Of a DNA stretch of 64,000 nt, positions 30,362 to 39,665 are shown piece by piece. The translations under genes were made by a program, and so were the position numbers. Every line of letters begins with the position of its first letter. Position 1 is the first letter of the stretch. The stretch is from NCBI GenBank assembly GCA_019359395.1, contig JAHHHK010000014.1, forward strand, positions 124,001 to 188,000, given 5' to 3'. Origin of the DNA: Komarekiella atlantica HA4396-MV6. GTDB lineage: Bacteria; Cyanobacteriota; Cyanobacteriia; Cyanobacteriales; Nostocaceae. The notes under the pieces are model-generated. The model did no database searches and was not told the origin of the DNA. It saw only the letters and a list, made by a program, of their open reading frames with translations.

Positions 30362-30440
30362 TGAGTGGGAAATCAGACCACTGAGCAAGCTAGACCCGGA
30401 CATTCAGCCTGAAGCATGGGAGCAAGCCGTAGAGTCTGCT
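30348..30440 (+). pseudogene. Fragment resembling a ParB-like/replication-associated protein
   Basis: In a frame different from the DUF2809 gene it overlaps, the sequence reads EPTDEWEIRPLSKLDPDIQP and then EAWEQAVESA. The phrase IRPL-x-x-L followed by AW-x-x-AV is, from memory, typical of cyanobacterial ParB-like proteins. There is no start codon and nothing recognisable before or after, so it can only be a short relic, or chance. Confidence 0.3.
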
Positions 30441-30459
30441 AAGTTTGCATTACACAAAT

Positions 30460-31845
30460 TTACACCCCATAGCGATGATAGAGAGAGCGAACGCTATTTA
30501 GTGGACGAACATCAAAAGGTAACTTAATAGTAAAAGTGCTACCTTTACCGAATTCACTTTGCACATCTATGCTACCGTGGTGTGCCTGGATAATTGCTTG
30601 CGCGATCGCTAATCCTAATCCAGAACCGCCAGTGCTACGGGAGCGATCGCTATTTACTCGATAGAAGCGGTCAAAAATCCGAGTCATTTCCTGTCGCGGA
30701 ATCCCAATGCCTGTATCTTGAACCTGAATTACAGCATAATGGTTACAGCGATCTAAGTAAACAGTTACCTTTCCTGTTTGTGGTGTGTATTGAATCGCAT
30801 TGATAATCAAGTTAGAAAACAAGCGATAAAGCTGATCTGCATTACCAATAACATTTAAAGGAGTTGACACCTTTACTGAAGATGTTAGAGTTACACCAGC
30901 TGCGATCGCCAACGCTGCAAATTCCTCTATTAAGTCATTAACAATATCATCTAAGCGGCAAATATCTCGTTGTATTGGTACAGATTGACGATCCAGGCGA
31001 GTCAGCAGTAATAAATCTGTAACAAGAGTTGTGAGTCGCTGATTCTGACGTTGTAGAGTTTGCAGAATGTCCTGCACCTCTATTTCTTCTAGCTGCGGCA
31101 TTAAAAGGGCTGATTCTACTGTTGCTTGTGTTGCTGCTAGAGGTGTCCGTAACTCGTGTGCGGCATCTGCTGTAAACTGTTGAATTTGTCTATATGAGCG
31201 ATAAATCGGCTGCATTGCTAACCCAGCTAACCACCAACTAGCAACACCAACCAAAAGCATGATGATTGGTAATCCCAATCCTAAAGTGAGTTTCACGGCA
31301 ACAAGATAACTATTGAAGTCTGCAAGGCTTCGACCTACTTGGATATAACCCCAATCGCGATTTTCTTGAGTGTGCAGAACAAAGGAAATTTGGTGGTAGA
31401 AGTGACCTTTGCTGTCTTTAAGAGTTTGCCAAAGTTCCTTGTTAAAGACTGGGGATAATTCTTCTGGATAAGTTCCTGCGATCGCAATCAGGCGTTCAGA
31501 ATTATCAAAAAAACGTACATAATAATTACCTTGATTGATTGCACTTAGAATATGACGTTTAGAACTTAACTGCTCTTGAATGCAGCTAGTACCAACTACA
31601 CAAATATTAGGTAAAAGTTGCTGTATAACTGGTTCTAATTTACCGGGTTGCTGTAATTTCAGTTCAATACTGTCGTGCAAAGTTCCGGCGACAGACTCTA
31701 ATTCTCGGTCTAATGTCATCCAATGGGCATGGGAGATTGCTCTGTAGATGCCGAATCCACATAGGCTTAAAATCAAAGCCATGACAAGCGCATACCACAG
31801 CGCTAAACGTAGGCGGGTCTGCTGAAATAGTTTATTTTGATTCAT
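30460..31845 (-). CDS. Two-component sensor histidine kinase of the metal-efflux locus
   Basis: From the ATG at 31843-31845 (MNQNKLFQQTRLRLALWYAL) this is a 461-residue membrane kinase; an upstream ATG at 31878 is less likely. There are two membrane helices (about 15-38 and 185-208) around a periplasmic sensor of about 150 residues containing two Cys (ICVVGTSCIQEQL). HisKA has its His in FTADAAHELRTPLAATQ; the ATPase domain has LIINAIQYTP, DTGIGIPR, FDRFYRVNSDRS and GGSGLGLAI. It is of the RppB/CopS type and the natural partner of the regulator at 33676, from which it is now separated by 1.8 kb. Metal sensing is inferred from context. Confidence 0.9.
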   Translation of the reverse strand: MNQNKLFQQTRLRLALWYALVMALILSLCGFGIYRAISHAHWMTLDRELESVAGTLHDSIELKLQQPGKLEPVIQQLLPNICVVGTSCIQEQLSSKRHILSAINQGNYYVRFFDNSERLIAIAGTYPEELSPVFNKELWQTLKDSKGHFYHQISFVLHTQENRDWGYIQVGRSLADFNSYLVAVKLTLGLGLPIIMLLVGVASWWLAGLAMQPIYRSYRQIQQFTADAAHELRTPLAATQATVESALLMPQLEEIEVQDILQTLQRQNQRLTTLVTDLLLLTRLDRQSVPIQRDICRLDDIVNDLIEEFAALAIAAGVTLTSSVKVSTPLNVIGNADQLYRLFSNLIINAIQYTPQTGKVTVYLDRCNHYAVIQVQDTGIGIPRQEMTRIFDRFYRVNSDRSRSTGGSGLGLAIAQAIIQAHHGSIDVQSEFGKGSTFTIKLPFDVRPLNSVRSLYHRYGV

Positions 31846-31921
31846 AAGAAGATATTGTGAGCAGCCGTGCAATTTCAACCTGTGGTTAACCTGTAATTAT
31901 CCTAGTGCGATCGCATTCCCC

Positions 31922-32503
31922 ATGTTTGAACAATTTTCCGAATTCACCTAGCAGTTTCTACCTGAATTTAAAATTGAATTAATGCGGATTGAGCCGCTTC
32001 TAAAGACAGTAAAGATTCAAAAAGGAGAATTCTTGTTTCGTGAGGGTGATGTTTGTGAGTTTCTCGGCTTGACATTAAAAGGTTGTCTGAGAACATTTTT
32101 CCTCAAAGATGGAAAAGAATTGACATTGTTCTTCCATCTGGAAAATCAACCGCTAGGTGACTACGAGAGTTTCCGCAAGCAACAACCCGCGTGTTTTTCT
32201 TGCCAAGCAATTGAAGACTCTGAGGTGCTGATCGTTAGCAATGAGTTGTTTCAAGTTTTTGAACTAGCTCCTGAAGGCCAAAAATTCTTGAGACTCCATG
32301 CAGAGAGCCTTGCATTTATGCTACGAGATAAACTGCTTTCTCTTTTTAAAGACACGCCTGAACAGCGGTATCTCAAACTTCTTCAAACTGAAGCTGAACT
32401 TTTACAGCGCATTCCTCAATACTATATAGCGTCCTATCTCGGTGTTTAACCAGAGTCTTTGAGCCGATTAAAACGAAGAATTCAAAAAAAGGCAATTTCT
32501 TAA
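31922..32503 (+). pseudogene. Crp/Fnr-family regulator with two in-frame stops
   Basis: A single frame from ATG 31922 to TAA 32501 (193 codons) reads as a Crp/Fnr regulator but has TAG at 31949-31951 and TAA at 32447-32449. The first breaks FEQFSEFT-stop-QFLPEFKIEL, the second breaks ASYLGV-stop-PESLSRLKRRIQKKA inside the helix-turn-helix. The cyclic-nucleotide-binding fold is present (KGEFLFREGDVCEFLGL, SCQAIEDSEVLIVS). Without readthrough only a 155-residue piece without a DNA-binding helix could be made from the internal ATG at 31982. No frameshift is needed to restore the protein, which suggests recent point inactivation. Confidence 0.85.
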
Positions 32504-32573
32504 CCTAAGTCAATGTAAACGGTAATTTTGCCAGCTAAATTTACAAGAAGACATTGAAAAAACAAGAATCTGT

Positions 32574-32998
32574 ATGTCTTTAGCACATAACAAATCCACT
32601 GTTCTGCAAGCTTACAAAGCTTTTGATTTAGGTGATATTGAACAAGGGAAAAGGTTAGTTTCCCCAAATATTATTGGTTGCGTGATGGGAAGTCATAAAC
32701 TCGAAGGTGTTGATGCTTTTTTGAGTATGCATTAATGATGCGTGCGGCTTTTCCAGATGGTTATCATACTTTTGAAGATGTGATTGCTGAAGAAAATCAA
32801 GTTGTGACTCGTGGGATTTTTTGTGGAACTCACCAAGGGGAATTTATGGGTATTCCGCCAACTGGTAAACAGGTTAAGTTCTCAGTTGTACATATAGATC
32901 GTGTTATTAATGGCAAAATTGTGGAACATTGGGGTCAAGGTGACACAATGTCTTTAATACAGCAATTAGGGGTAGTAATATCACCGAAACATTGCTGA
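32574..32998 (+). pseudogene. SnoaL-like/ester-cyclase gene with a frameshift
   Basis: The first part, MSLAHNKSTVLQAYKAFDLG up to GVDAFLSMH, ends at a TAA at 32733-32735. The second part continues in another frame as MMRAAFPDGYHTFEDVIAEE, VTRGIFCGTHQGEFMG, IPPTGKQVKFSVVHIDRV and KIVEHWGQGD. Joined, they make a normal SnoaL-like polyketide-cyclase-fold protein of about 140 residues. The loss of one base near 32728 is the simplest cause. These proteins form small alpha+beta barrels with varied activities. The gene directly follows the broken Crp/Fnr gene on the same strand, and both seem to have decayed together. Confidence 0.8.
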
Positions 32999-33112
32999 GT
33001 ATTATATTGCACTTTTTAAAACAGCAGTTGTATTAACTCAAAATTAAAGAGATTTTGGTAAAATGGTGAGTTTGCAAATAGGAGAATAGATGTAACAATT
33101 AGTGAATTTTTA

Positions 33113-33337
33113 CTAATCAGTTTTCCACTCAGATTCGGGAATATCTGCACCTATCATGATATTATGCAAAGTCCCAATTGGCAGATTCCGACCTTTATGA
33201 TAGGGCACAATTACTTGTAGTTGGCGATCATCATTTCGCCATTTACGATGGCTACCTTTTTGAGAAATAAGCTCGAATCCGTATTTTTGTAAAATTCTTT
33301 CAACCTCATCCGCATTCATTCGTCGGGTACGAGTCAT
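33113..33337 (-). CDS. hicA: HicA-family mRNA interferase toxin
   Basis: A 74-residue HicA-type toxin with the double-stranded-RNA-binding-like fold. The catalytic His lies in QKGSHRKWR and the C-terminal half has VIVPYHKGRNLPIGTLHNIM. HicA cleaves mRNA and is neutralised by the HicB protein encoded just upstream. The start ATG overlaps the hicB stop by four bases (ATGA), so translation is coupled. The order is antitoxin first, which is one of the two known arrangements. The gene appears intact. Confidence 0.92.
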   Translation of the reverse strand: MTRTRRMNADEVERILQKYGFELISQKGSHRKWRNDDRQLQVIVPYHKGRNLPIGTLHNIMIGADIPESEWKTD

Positions 33338-33537
33338 CCTACCGTAACCTCGCGGGATATTGCTCCTGGTGCTAATTGAATTGGATCGGCTTCCAAATAT
33401 AATTGAATTGCCTCGCGGATATTTTCTAAAGCTTCTTCTTCCGTATCACCCGCAGATGTACAACCAGGTAATTCGGGACACCAAACAGCCCATTCTCCGG
33501 TTTCTTGATCGGGTTCGAGAATTACTCGCCACTTCAT
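33334..33537 (-). CDS. hicB: HicB-family antitoxin
   Basis: A 67-residue protein from the ATG at 33535-33537, with AAGGAAG about ten bases upstream; a TTG two codons earlier is possible. The partial RNase-H-like HicB fold is clear: ILEPDQETGEWAVWCPELPG, then CTSAGDTEEEALENIREAIQ. This short form has no obvious C-terminal DNA-binding domain, so autoregulation may need another factor. It pairs with hicA. The pair sits between the metal response regulator and two pseudogenes. Confidence 0.9.
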   Translation of the reverse strand: MKWRVILEPDQETGEWAVWCPELPGCTSAGDTEEEALENIREAIQLYLEADPIQLAPGAISREVTVG

Positions 33538-33675
33538 AGTCAATATGCTTCCTTGAAATTTATTTGACAGTTATAGCTATTTTTGAGTGTAACGGAATCT
33601 AAAATATACGAATCACTCTGTTCCACTCGCAATGACATACCTTGAAATTTTTACACCGATCGCGCTTATGAAATT

Positions 33676-34371
33676 TCAACACTTTTGATTCAGACGATAT
33701 CCCATCCCATGCAAAGTTTCAATCATGTTTTCGCAACCACTATTAGCTAGTTTGCGTCGCAGCAACCGCATTTGAGCAGCTACCACATTACTAATAGGTT
33801 CTGCGCTTACTTCCCAAAGCTGATTACGAATTTGGTCAGTGGTAACAATTTGGTTCGGGTGCTTCATAAAATATTCTAGTAACTGGAATTCTTTATTAGT
33901 TAAGCAAATCTCCTGTCTATTGCCTGTATTATTTTGACTAACAACTATATTATTGCTGTAATCTAAAGTCAGGTTGCCAACAGTTAATTCTTGGGGCTGA
34001 AATTGGGGCGATCGCCTCTGTAATGCCCTCAACCTAGCTAATAATTCCGCCATACCAAATGGCTTTACCAAGTAGTCATCTGCACCTGCATCTAAACCAG
34101 CAACTTTATCTTCCATTCTGTCTTTAGCTGTCAGCATTAATACAGGTAAAGGACTTTGATGAGAACGTAGTCTTTTACATAATTCTAAACCTGATATTCC
34201 TGGTAGCATCCAATCGAAAATAGCTAGCGTGTATTGTGTCCACTTGTTTTCTAGATATGCCCATGCATCATTACCATCCAGTACCCAATCAACTAAATAT
34301 TTATGCTGTGTAAGAGTTCGCTTAATAGCAGCACCTAAATCTGGTTCATCTTCGACTAGTAGGACTCTCAT
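33676..34371 (-). CDS. OmpR-family response regulator of the metal-efflux operon (CopR/RppA-like)
   Basis: A 231-residue regulator. Receiver: MRVLLVEDEPDLGAAIK, phospho-acceptor Asp in TLAIFDWMLPGISG, Lys in DYLVKPFGM. The winged helix ends in IETLHGMGYRLN. It starts five bases after the lipoprotein stop and is thus the last gene of an operon: adaptor, RND pump, lipoprotein, regulator. It probably controls this operon and the DUF305 and Csp genes through the ATGAAAT direct repeats at 39783, 40742 and 40804; this is inferred from site position and from what is known of Synechocystis CopR. Its kinase is probably that at 30460. Confidence 0.9.
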   Translation of the reverse strand: MRVLLVEDEPDLGAAIKRTLTQHKYLVDWVLDGNDAWAYLENKWTQYTLAIFDWMLPGISGLELCKRLRSHQSPLPVLMLTAKDRMEDKVAGLDAGADDYLVKPFGMAELLARLRALQRRSPQFQPQELTVGNLTLDYSNNIVVSQNNTGNRQEICLTNKEFQLLEYFMKHPNQIVTTDQIRNQLWEVSAEPISNVVAAQMRLLRRKLANSGCENMIETLHGMGYRLNQKC

Positions 34372-34376
34372 AGAGT

Positions 34377-34865
34377 TTACCGATTAAAACTAAAACGTCC
34401 ATCTACTTTTTCACCTTTAATATCAGCAGAAATTTTCACTTGATACTGACCAGATGCTTTTTCACTTAGTATGGCTGTGTAGTGTTTATCATTAGCATCA
34501 TAAGTAAAAGGAATAGTATTTTGTTTGCCATTAGGTAGCTGTACTTGGGCCGTGACTTTAGCATTAGGTACAGTTTCGTGATTATCACCTGTTTGTAAAT
34601 ATAAATCAATGTGAGTTTGATTAGTTTCTTTCTCTGGCACAAGCTCTAAATGATATCTTCCTGTTTCCACAACTTGACCACCCTTAGAAGCACCATGCTT
34701 ACTACCTGTTTTGGCAGCAGGTACAACTTTTTCTGTTGGGGTAGAAGCAGTTGGAGTATTTTCTGTACTAACTTGATTACTGTTATTACAAGCTCCTAAG
34801 AAAAGTAGTACTATTCCTAGAAAAACTAAATTTAATTTGAATGATTTTATCAATTGATTCCTCAC
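34377..34865 (-). CDS. Lipoprotein with YtkA-like domain
   Basis: A 162-residue lipoprotein. The signal has a lipobox, LFLGAC, with Cys at about 26, followed by a Ser/Thr/Pro-rich linker. The C-terminal domain (about 65-162), with RYHLELVPEKETNQTHIDLYL and later QYQVKISADIKGEKVDGRFSF, has the beta-sandwich pattern of YtkA-like or FixH-like periplasmic proteins often found beside metal and copper genes. It lies 32 bases after the RND pump gene. A role as periplasmic metal-binding accessory is inferred; no Cys or Met-rich motif is present beyond one His-containing start (GSKHGASKGG). Confidence 0.75.
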   Translation of the reverse strand: MRNQLIKSFKLNLVFLGIVLLFLGACNNSNQVSTENTPTASTPTEKVVPAAKTGSKHGASKGGQVVETGRYHLELVPEKETNQTHIDLYLQTGDNHETVPNAKVTAQVQLPNGKQNTIPFTYDANDKHYTAILSEKASGQYQVKISADIKGEKVDGRFSFNR

Positions 34866-34897
34866 TAAAAATAATTAATCTTTGCTTGAAAGGTGAA

Positions 34898-37800
34898 TTA
34901 CCAATCAAATACTGCGCCTATTTTTTTACCATCCTCAACAACTGACTGAGTTTGCTTAGTAGGCATCAAGAATTTACCAAACTGTGCATACAATGCGGGT
35001 AACACCAATAATGTTAAAGCTGTAGAAGTAAACAAGCCTCCTAACACTACTATGGCAAGCGGCTGCAAAATTTCTTTCCCTGCACCTGTACCAATGACTA
35101 AGGGTATCATTCCTAAAGCTGAAGTCAGAGCCGTCATCAAAATAGCAACCAAGCGCTCCGTTGACCCCTCAAAAAGGACTTGGCGTAAAGGCATTCCCTG
35201 TGCAATCTTGCCATTGTAGTTGTCTACTAGCAGTAGTCCGTTACGCGTCGCCACACCAAACAGGGTAATGAACCCTACCAAGGAAGCCACAGAGATAATC
35301 CCACCCCCTAAAGCAATAGAAAATATGCCTCCTACCAACGCTAGAGGTAAGTTAATCATGATCATCAGCATGGCAGCAACAGATTTGACTGCAAAGTACA
35401 TTAAGACTGCAATGATGACCATTGCCAATCCGCCAAAGACTAGCAAATTTTGGGTGGCTCGTTGCTCTGATTCAAACTGACCGCCGTATTGAATAAAGTA
35501 GCCTGTGGGTAACTGTATTGCTTGGCTGACTTTGTTTTGAATTTCTTCTACCGCCGAGCCTAAATCTCGACCAGAAACATTAGCAGAAACGACAATTAGG
35601 CGTGAAACATTTTCCCGGTTAATCGTGTTGGGGCCAGTCCCATAATCAATGCTGGCGACCTGAGCTAGGGGTATTTTTTGACCTGTTGGTGTATCTACCA
35701 ATAAGTTACGGATGATGTCTAAATTATTGCGTGATTCTAGCTGCAACCAAACTACTAAGTCAAATAATTGCTGGTCTTTAAGAACTTGAGATACAACTCG
35801 GCCGTTAAGAGTAGTTTCTACCATATCGGTAAGATGACCAACTGTTAAACCATAGCGAGCCGCGGCTTCCCGGTTGAATTGAATTTGTACCTGTCTAATA
35901 GGAACTTGGGGTTCAAGTTGTAAGTCTACGAGTCCTGAAATTCCGGTCATAGCAGTCTGAACTTCAGAGCCAATATGGCGTAACTCTGCTAAATCAGGGC
36001 CGAAGATTTTAACTGCGATCGCACTTCTTACCCCCGATAATACCTCATCCATGCGATGCGAAATAAAGCCGCCAATATTGGCAGCAACTCCAGGAATCTT
36101 ACCAAACTCCTGCCGCAGCTTCTCAATACTTCCTTCCCGGTCTTTTAATCCTTCCGCACTCAATTCCACATCTAAATGTCCCAAATTCACCCCCCCTGCA
36201 TCCGCATCACCAGCCGCACGTCCAGCCCGTAACTGCACCGTCTTAAATCGCTTATCGTCCTTTAGCGCATCCTGTAAGGCGAATCCAACTTGGTTTGTCG
36301 CCTCTAGAGAACTCCCTGGATAAAGCAGAACTGTATTCACTAAGGATGGTTCTTGAAACTCTGGTAAAAATACCCTTCCCAAACTCGGTAAAATTACCAA
36401 AGAAGCTACTAAAGATGCACCCGCCACTACCAAAATAATTGTGGGGAAACGGATGGCAAAATTAACAAGAGGTCTATAAATTCTTTGTGATAAAGCACTT
36501 ACCCAGGTATCATCAGCGGGTAATTGACGATTTGCTAGCAAAATCGCACAAAGTGCCGGCGATAAAGTCATTGCCACTAACGTAGAAGCCAAAATTGATA
36601 TCAAGTAGGCAACACCCATCGGTGCAAATATTCGACCTTCCACGCCTGTAAGGGTGAAAATTGGTGCAAAGACAACGGCAATAATCACCGTTGAGAAAAT
36701 AACACTAACTCTAACTTCTACAGAAGTATCATAAACAACCTTAAAGGGATGCACCGGATTGCTTGCTACTTGGTTTTTCCGCAGACCTCGATAACAGTTT
36801 TCCATATCCACAATCGAGTCATCGACCACCGAACCAATAGCGACAGCCAGACCACCCAGTGTCATAGTGTTGATACCTTGACCGAACAAGCCCAGAATCA
36901 TCATGCCCATCAGGACTGATAAAGGAATGGCGCTAAGAGTGATGATAGCGGTGCGCCAATTCATTAAAAACATCAGCAGGATAATGGAAACGATAATAAT
37001 GCCATCGCGTAGAGAACTGGTAACGTTTTCAATAGCAGCTTCAATAAAGTTTTCTTGACGAAAGGTTTCTATGACTTTGACATCTTTGGGTAAACCTGCT
37101 TTAATTTCTGCGATCGCCTTTTCCACAGCTTTAGTAACCGTGGGAGTATCATTCTGTGGCTGCTTGTTGACCATCACCACAATTGCTGACTGACCATTCA
37201 AGCTACCATCCCCACGTTTTAAGCCTGCTCCAATCCGCACATCTGCTACATCTTGCAACAGTACAGGCGTTCCGTTTCGTGCAGTTATTGCAGATTTCCC
37301 CAGTTGCTCAATTGACTCGATGCGCCCCAAGCCACGAATAATTAGCTCTTGGTCTGGATTAACCAAAAAGCCACCCGCAGCGTTGACGTTAGCTCCTCTA
37401 GCCGCAGATGTGACTTCATCTAAGGTGACATTGAAAGCTTTTAATTTTGCCGGGTTAACCAATATCTGATATTGGCGAATATCACCACCATAAGCAACTA
37501 CTTGGGAAATGCCTGGTACAGCTAGCAATCTATTGGTGACATCCCGGTCAACTAAGCGCCGCACTTCCATAAGTGGGGTTGTTTCAGCAGTAAAGGCATA
37601 TTGTAGGACTGTGCCAATAGGGGAAGAAATGGGCGAAATTTGCGGATTTTCTACACCTTCTGGCAATTTTTGCTGTACCTGTTGCAATCGTTCTGTAACT
37701 AGTTGACGGGCTTGATAAACATCAGTCCCCCATTTAAAGATCACCTTGACAACGGAGATGCTGACAGCAGAGGAAGAACGTACTGTTTCTACCCCTGGTG

Positions 37801-38026
37801 TACCATTCACCGCGCTTTCAATTGGCAAGGTAATTAGTGTTTCTACTTCCTCTGGTGCTAGTCCTGGGGCTTCAGTTTGAATCTCAACTTGGGGCGGAGC
37901 AAAATCAGGAAAGACATCCAGGGGCATTTGAGTCAGGTTATATGTACCCCAAATTGTGACTACAATTGCGAGGAGTACGACTATCCAACGTTGAATAATT
38001 GACCACTTAAGAATGGCATTGAGCAT
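34898..38026 (-). CDS. Heavy-metal efflux RND permease (CusA/CzcA family)
   Basis: A 1042-residue inner-membrane pump with 12 membrane helices and two large periplasmic loops. The start MLNAILKWSIIQRWIVVLLA, then DVFPDFAPPQVEIQTEAPGL, is characteristic of the heavy-metal RND branch. The proton-relay acidic pair is in GSVVDDSIVDMENC of helix 4. The length is normal. It drives metal from cytoplasm or periplasm through an outer-membrane channel using proton flow. Whether it exports Cu, Ni, Co or Zn cannot be told directly; the linked copper-binding proteins favour Cu. No outer-membrane factor is encoded in this operon. Confidence 0.94.
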   Translation of the reverse strand: MLNAILKWSIIQRWIVVLLAIVVTIWGTYNLTQMPLDVFPDFAPPQVEIQTEAPGLAPEEVETLITLPIESAVNGTPGVETVRSSSAVSISVVKVIFKWGTDVYQARQLVTERLQQVQQKLPEGVENPQISPISSPIGTVLQYAFTAETTPLMEVRRLVDRDVTNRLLAVPGISQVVAYGGDIRQYQILVNPAKLKAFNVTLDEVTSAARGANVNAAGGFLVNPDQELIIRGLGRIESIEQLGKSAITARNGTPVLLQDVADVRIGAGLKRGDGSLNGQSAIVVMVNKQPQNDTPTVTKAVEKAIAEIKAGLPKDVKVIETFRQENFIEAAIENVTSSLRDGIIIVSIILLMFLMNWRTAIITLSAIPLSVLMGMMILGLFGQGINTMTLGGLAVAIGSVVDDSIVDMENCYRGLRKNQVASNPVHPFKVVYDTSVEVRVSVIFSTVIIAVVFAPIFTLTGVEGRIFAPMGVAYLISILASTLVAMTLSPALCAILLANRQLPADDTWVSALSQRIYRPLVNFAIRFPTIILVVAGASLVASLVILPSLGRVFLPEFQEPSLVNTVLLYPGSSLEATNQVGFALQDALKDDKRFKTVQLRAGRAAGDADAGGVNLGHLDVELSAEGLKDREGSIEKLRQEFGKIPGVAANIGGFISHRMDEVLSGVRSAIAVKIFGPDLAELRHIGSEVQTAMTGISGLVDLQLEPQVPIRQVQIQFNREAAARYGLTVGHLTDMVETTLNGRVVSQVLKDQQLFDLVVWLQLESRNNLDIIRNLLVDTPTGQKIPLAQVASIDYGTGPNTINRENVSRLIVVSANVSGRDLGSAVEEIQNKVSQAIQLPTGYFIQYGGQFESEQRATQNLLVFGGLAMVIIAVLMYFAVKSVAAMLMIMINLPLALVGGIFSIALGGGIISVASLVGFITLFGVATRNGLLLVDNYNGKIAQGMPLRQVLFEGSTERLVAILMTALTSALGMIPLVIGTGAGKEILQPLAIVVLGGLFTSTALTLLVLPALYAQFGKFLMPTKQTQSVVEDGKKIGAVFDW

Positions 38027-38075
38027 ATTTTGTATAGTTGAAATTTACAGCAGTTTTCTACTTACTAAAACCACA

Positions 38076-39665
38076 CTAATTAACATTTTTCTCTGCGTCT
38101 TTGCGTCTCTGCGTGAGATAAAGCAGATGCAGTTTGCTGCGGCGACTAGCCCAGAAAATACCTGCGATAAAAGCTACAGTAGCTAGTACAGTTCCTCCCC
38201 CAACTCCCACCCACCAAGGAAGTGAGGAATTAGAAACTGCTTCTTTCTCCCCTACTTCCTTACTCCCTTGCCCCTCTGCTTTTCCCCCACCTCGCAGAGA
38301 TTGGGCGTAAAGTTGCGGTGCGCGTTGGGTGACAATCATATCTCCCTCAAATAAGCCACTCTTGACCTCAACCGTGTCCCCAGAGGTCTGACCTAATGTG
38401 ACTTCAACTGATTGATAAGCGCTGCCATTTTGGATATAGACAACTTTTTTATTATTAGCTTCCACCACAGCCGCACTGGGAATTGCCAAAATAGCTGATG
38501 AGGTTTGGTTTATCAAAACTTCCAACTCTGCAAACATTCCTGGTTTCAGTACACCACCAGGATTATCTATTTCGGCTTTCACAGGCACAACCTGCGTCTC
38601 ACCTGCTACTACAGAATTAATTACCGCAATTTGTCCGGTAAAAGTACGATTCGGGACAGAAGCAATTTTGACGCTAACTTGTTGTCCTGTTCTAACTTTG
38701 TCTAAATCTTTTTCATATATGTTTGCTGTGGCAAATACCTGATTGTCATTGACAATCGTCATCAGCTTACCACCTGCATCCTCAAAGGTTTGACCAAGAG
38801 TAACTTCCCGATCAGCAACTTTGCCGGAAATTGGAGATGTTACTGTCACTAGTCCTTTGGCATTGCCACGGATTCCTAGTTGTTGCAGCCGAGTTTTATA
38901 CGTGCTATTACTGAGGTTAATCCGGGATTTTGCTACGTTAACAGATGCCTGAGCGCGTTTAAGTTGATTTTCAGCCTCAATAACCTCTCGACGGCTATTG
39001 GCTTTAGTAAGTTCAGCTTTGGCTTGAGCTAGCTGGGTTTGCGATTCGAGAGCATTACGCCTTGGTAATGCACCTTGGGCAGCTAATGCTTGATCTTTGT
39101 CATACTTTTCTTGAGCATAAGCTACTTGGCTTTGGGCTTGGGCAATTTCAGAGTCGGTTATTTGTTGATAGCGATCGCGGTTTTGTTGCGCTAATTTTAA
39201 ATCAGCTAAGGCTTGTTGTAAATCAGCCTGACCTTGAGCCAGTTTTTCTTGGGAGTTAACCCGCAGTTCTACCAAACCAAGACTAGATAGCACAGCAACG
39301 GGTTGACCTTGTTTAACTAATGCACCAGGTTCTACCAATAACTCAACCACTTTCGCGCCTGCAATTGGTGTGGTTACTTCTACTTGTTTGCTAGGTAAAG
39401 TTTCAATTTGTCCTGTGGTTTTTATACCAATAGCTAAACGCTGGCTTTTAACTGGCTCAACTTTAATTCCTAACCGTTGGGCAGTTTGAGTGTCAACTTG
39501 AATCGAACCAGTTGTTGGGGTGGCTTCACTTTCTCCTTGAAATTCATTTCCGTGTCCGCTGTGGGCTAAAACTACTACGGGACTTGTCAATAACAGCAAG
39601 CTCACAAGTGTACCAGAAACACAATACATGGTTACAATTGGTTGGAAACGCGCAGAGTTGGGCAT
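38076..39665 (-). CDS. RND efflux periplasmic adaptor subunit
   Basis: From ATG 39663-39665 the protein has 529 residues and starts with a fitting signal peptide (MPNSARFQPIVTMYCVSGTL, then LLLLTSPVVVLAHS); a longer start at 39725 is possible. Order: barrel-sandwich/lipoyl part (TPIAGAKVVELLVEPGALVK), a long coiled-coil hairpin (about 150-260), second lipoyl half (TVTSPISGKVADREVTLGQT) and beta-barrel domains. Unusually, a C-terminal membrane helix (WWVGVGGGTVLATVAFIAGI) follows, and the last dozen residues, LTQRRKDAEKNVN, are encoded by a common intergenic repeat. It joins the RND pump to an outer-membrane channel. Confidence 0.88.
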   Translation of the reverse strand: MPNSARFQPIVTMYCVSGTLVSLLLLTSPVVVLAHSGHGNEFQGESEATPTTGSIQVDTQTAQRLGIKVEPVKSQRLAIGIKTTGQIETLPSKQVEVTTPIAGAKVVELLVEPGALVKQGQPVAVLSSLGLVELRVNSQEKLAQGQADLQQALADLKLAQQNRDRYQQITDSEIAQAQSQVAYAQEKYDKDQALAAQGALPRRNALESQTQLAQAKAELTKANSRREVIEAENQLKRAQASVNVAKSRINLSNSTYKTRLQQLGIRGNAKGLVTVTSPISGKVADREVTLGQTFEDAGGKLMTIVNDNQVFATANIYEKDLDKVRTGQQVSVKIASVPNRTFTGQIAVINSVVAGETQVVPVKAEIDNPGGVLKPGMFAELEVLINQTSSAILAIPSAAVVEANNKKVVYIQNGSAYQSVEVTLGQTSGDTVEVKSGLFEGDMIVTQRAPQLYAQSLRGGGKAEGQGSKEVGEKEAVSNSSLPWWVGVGGGTVLATVAFIAGIFWASRRSKLHLLYLTQRRKDAEKNVN

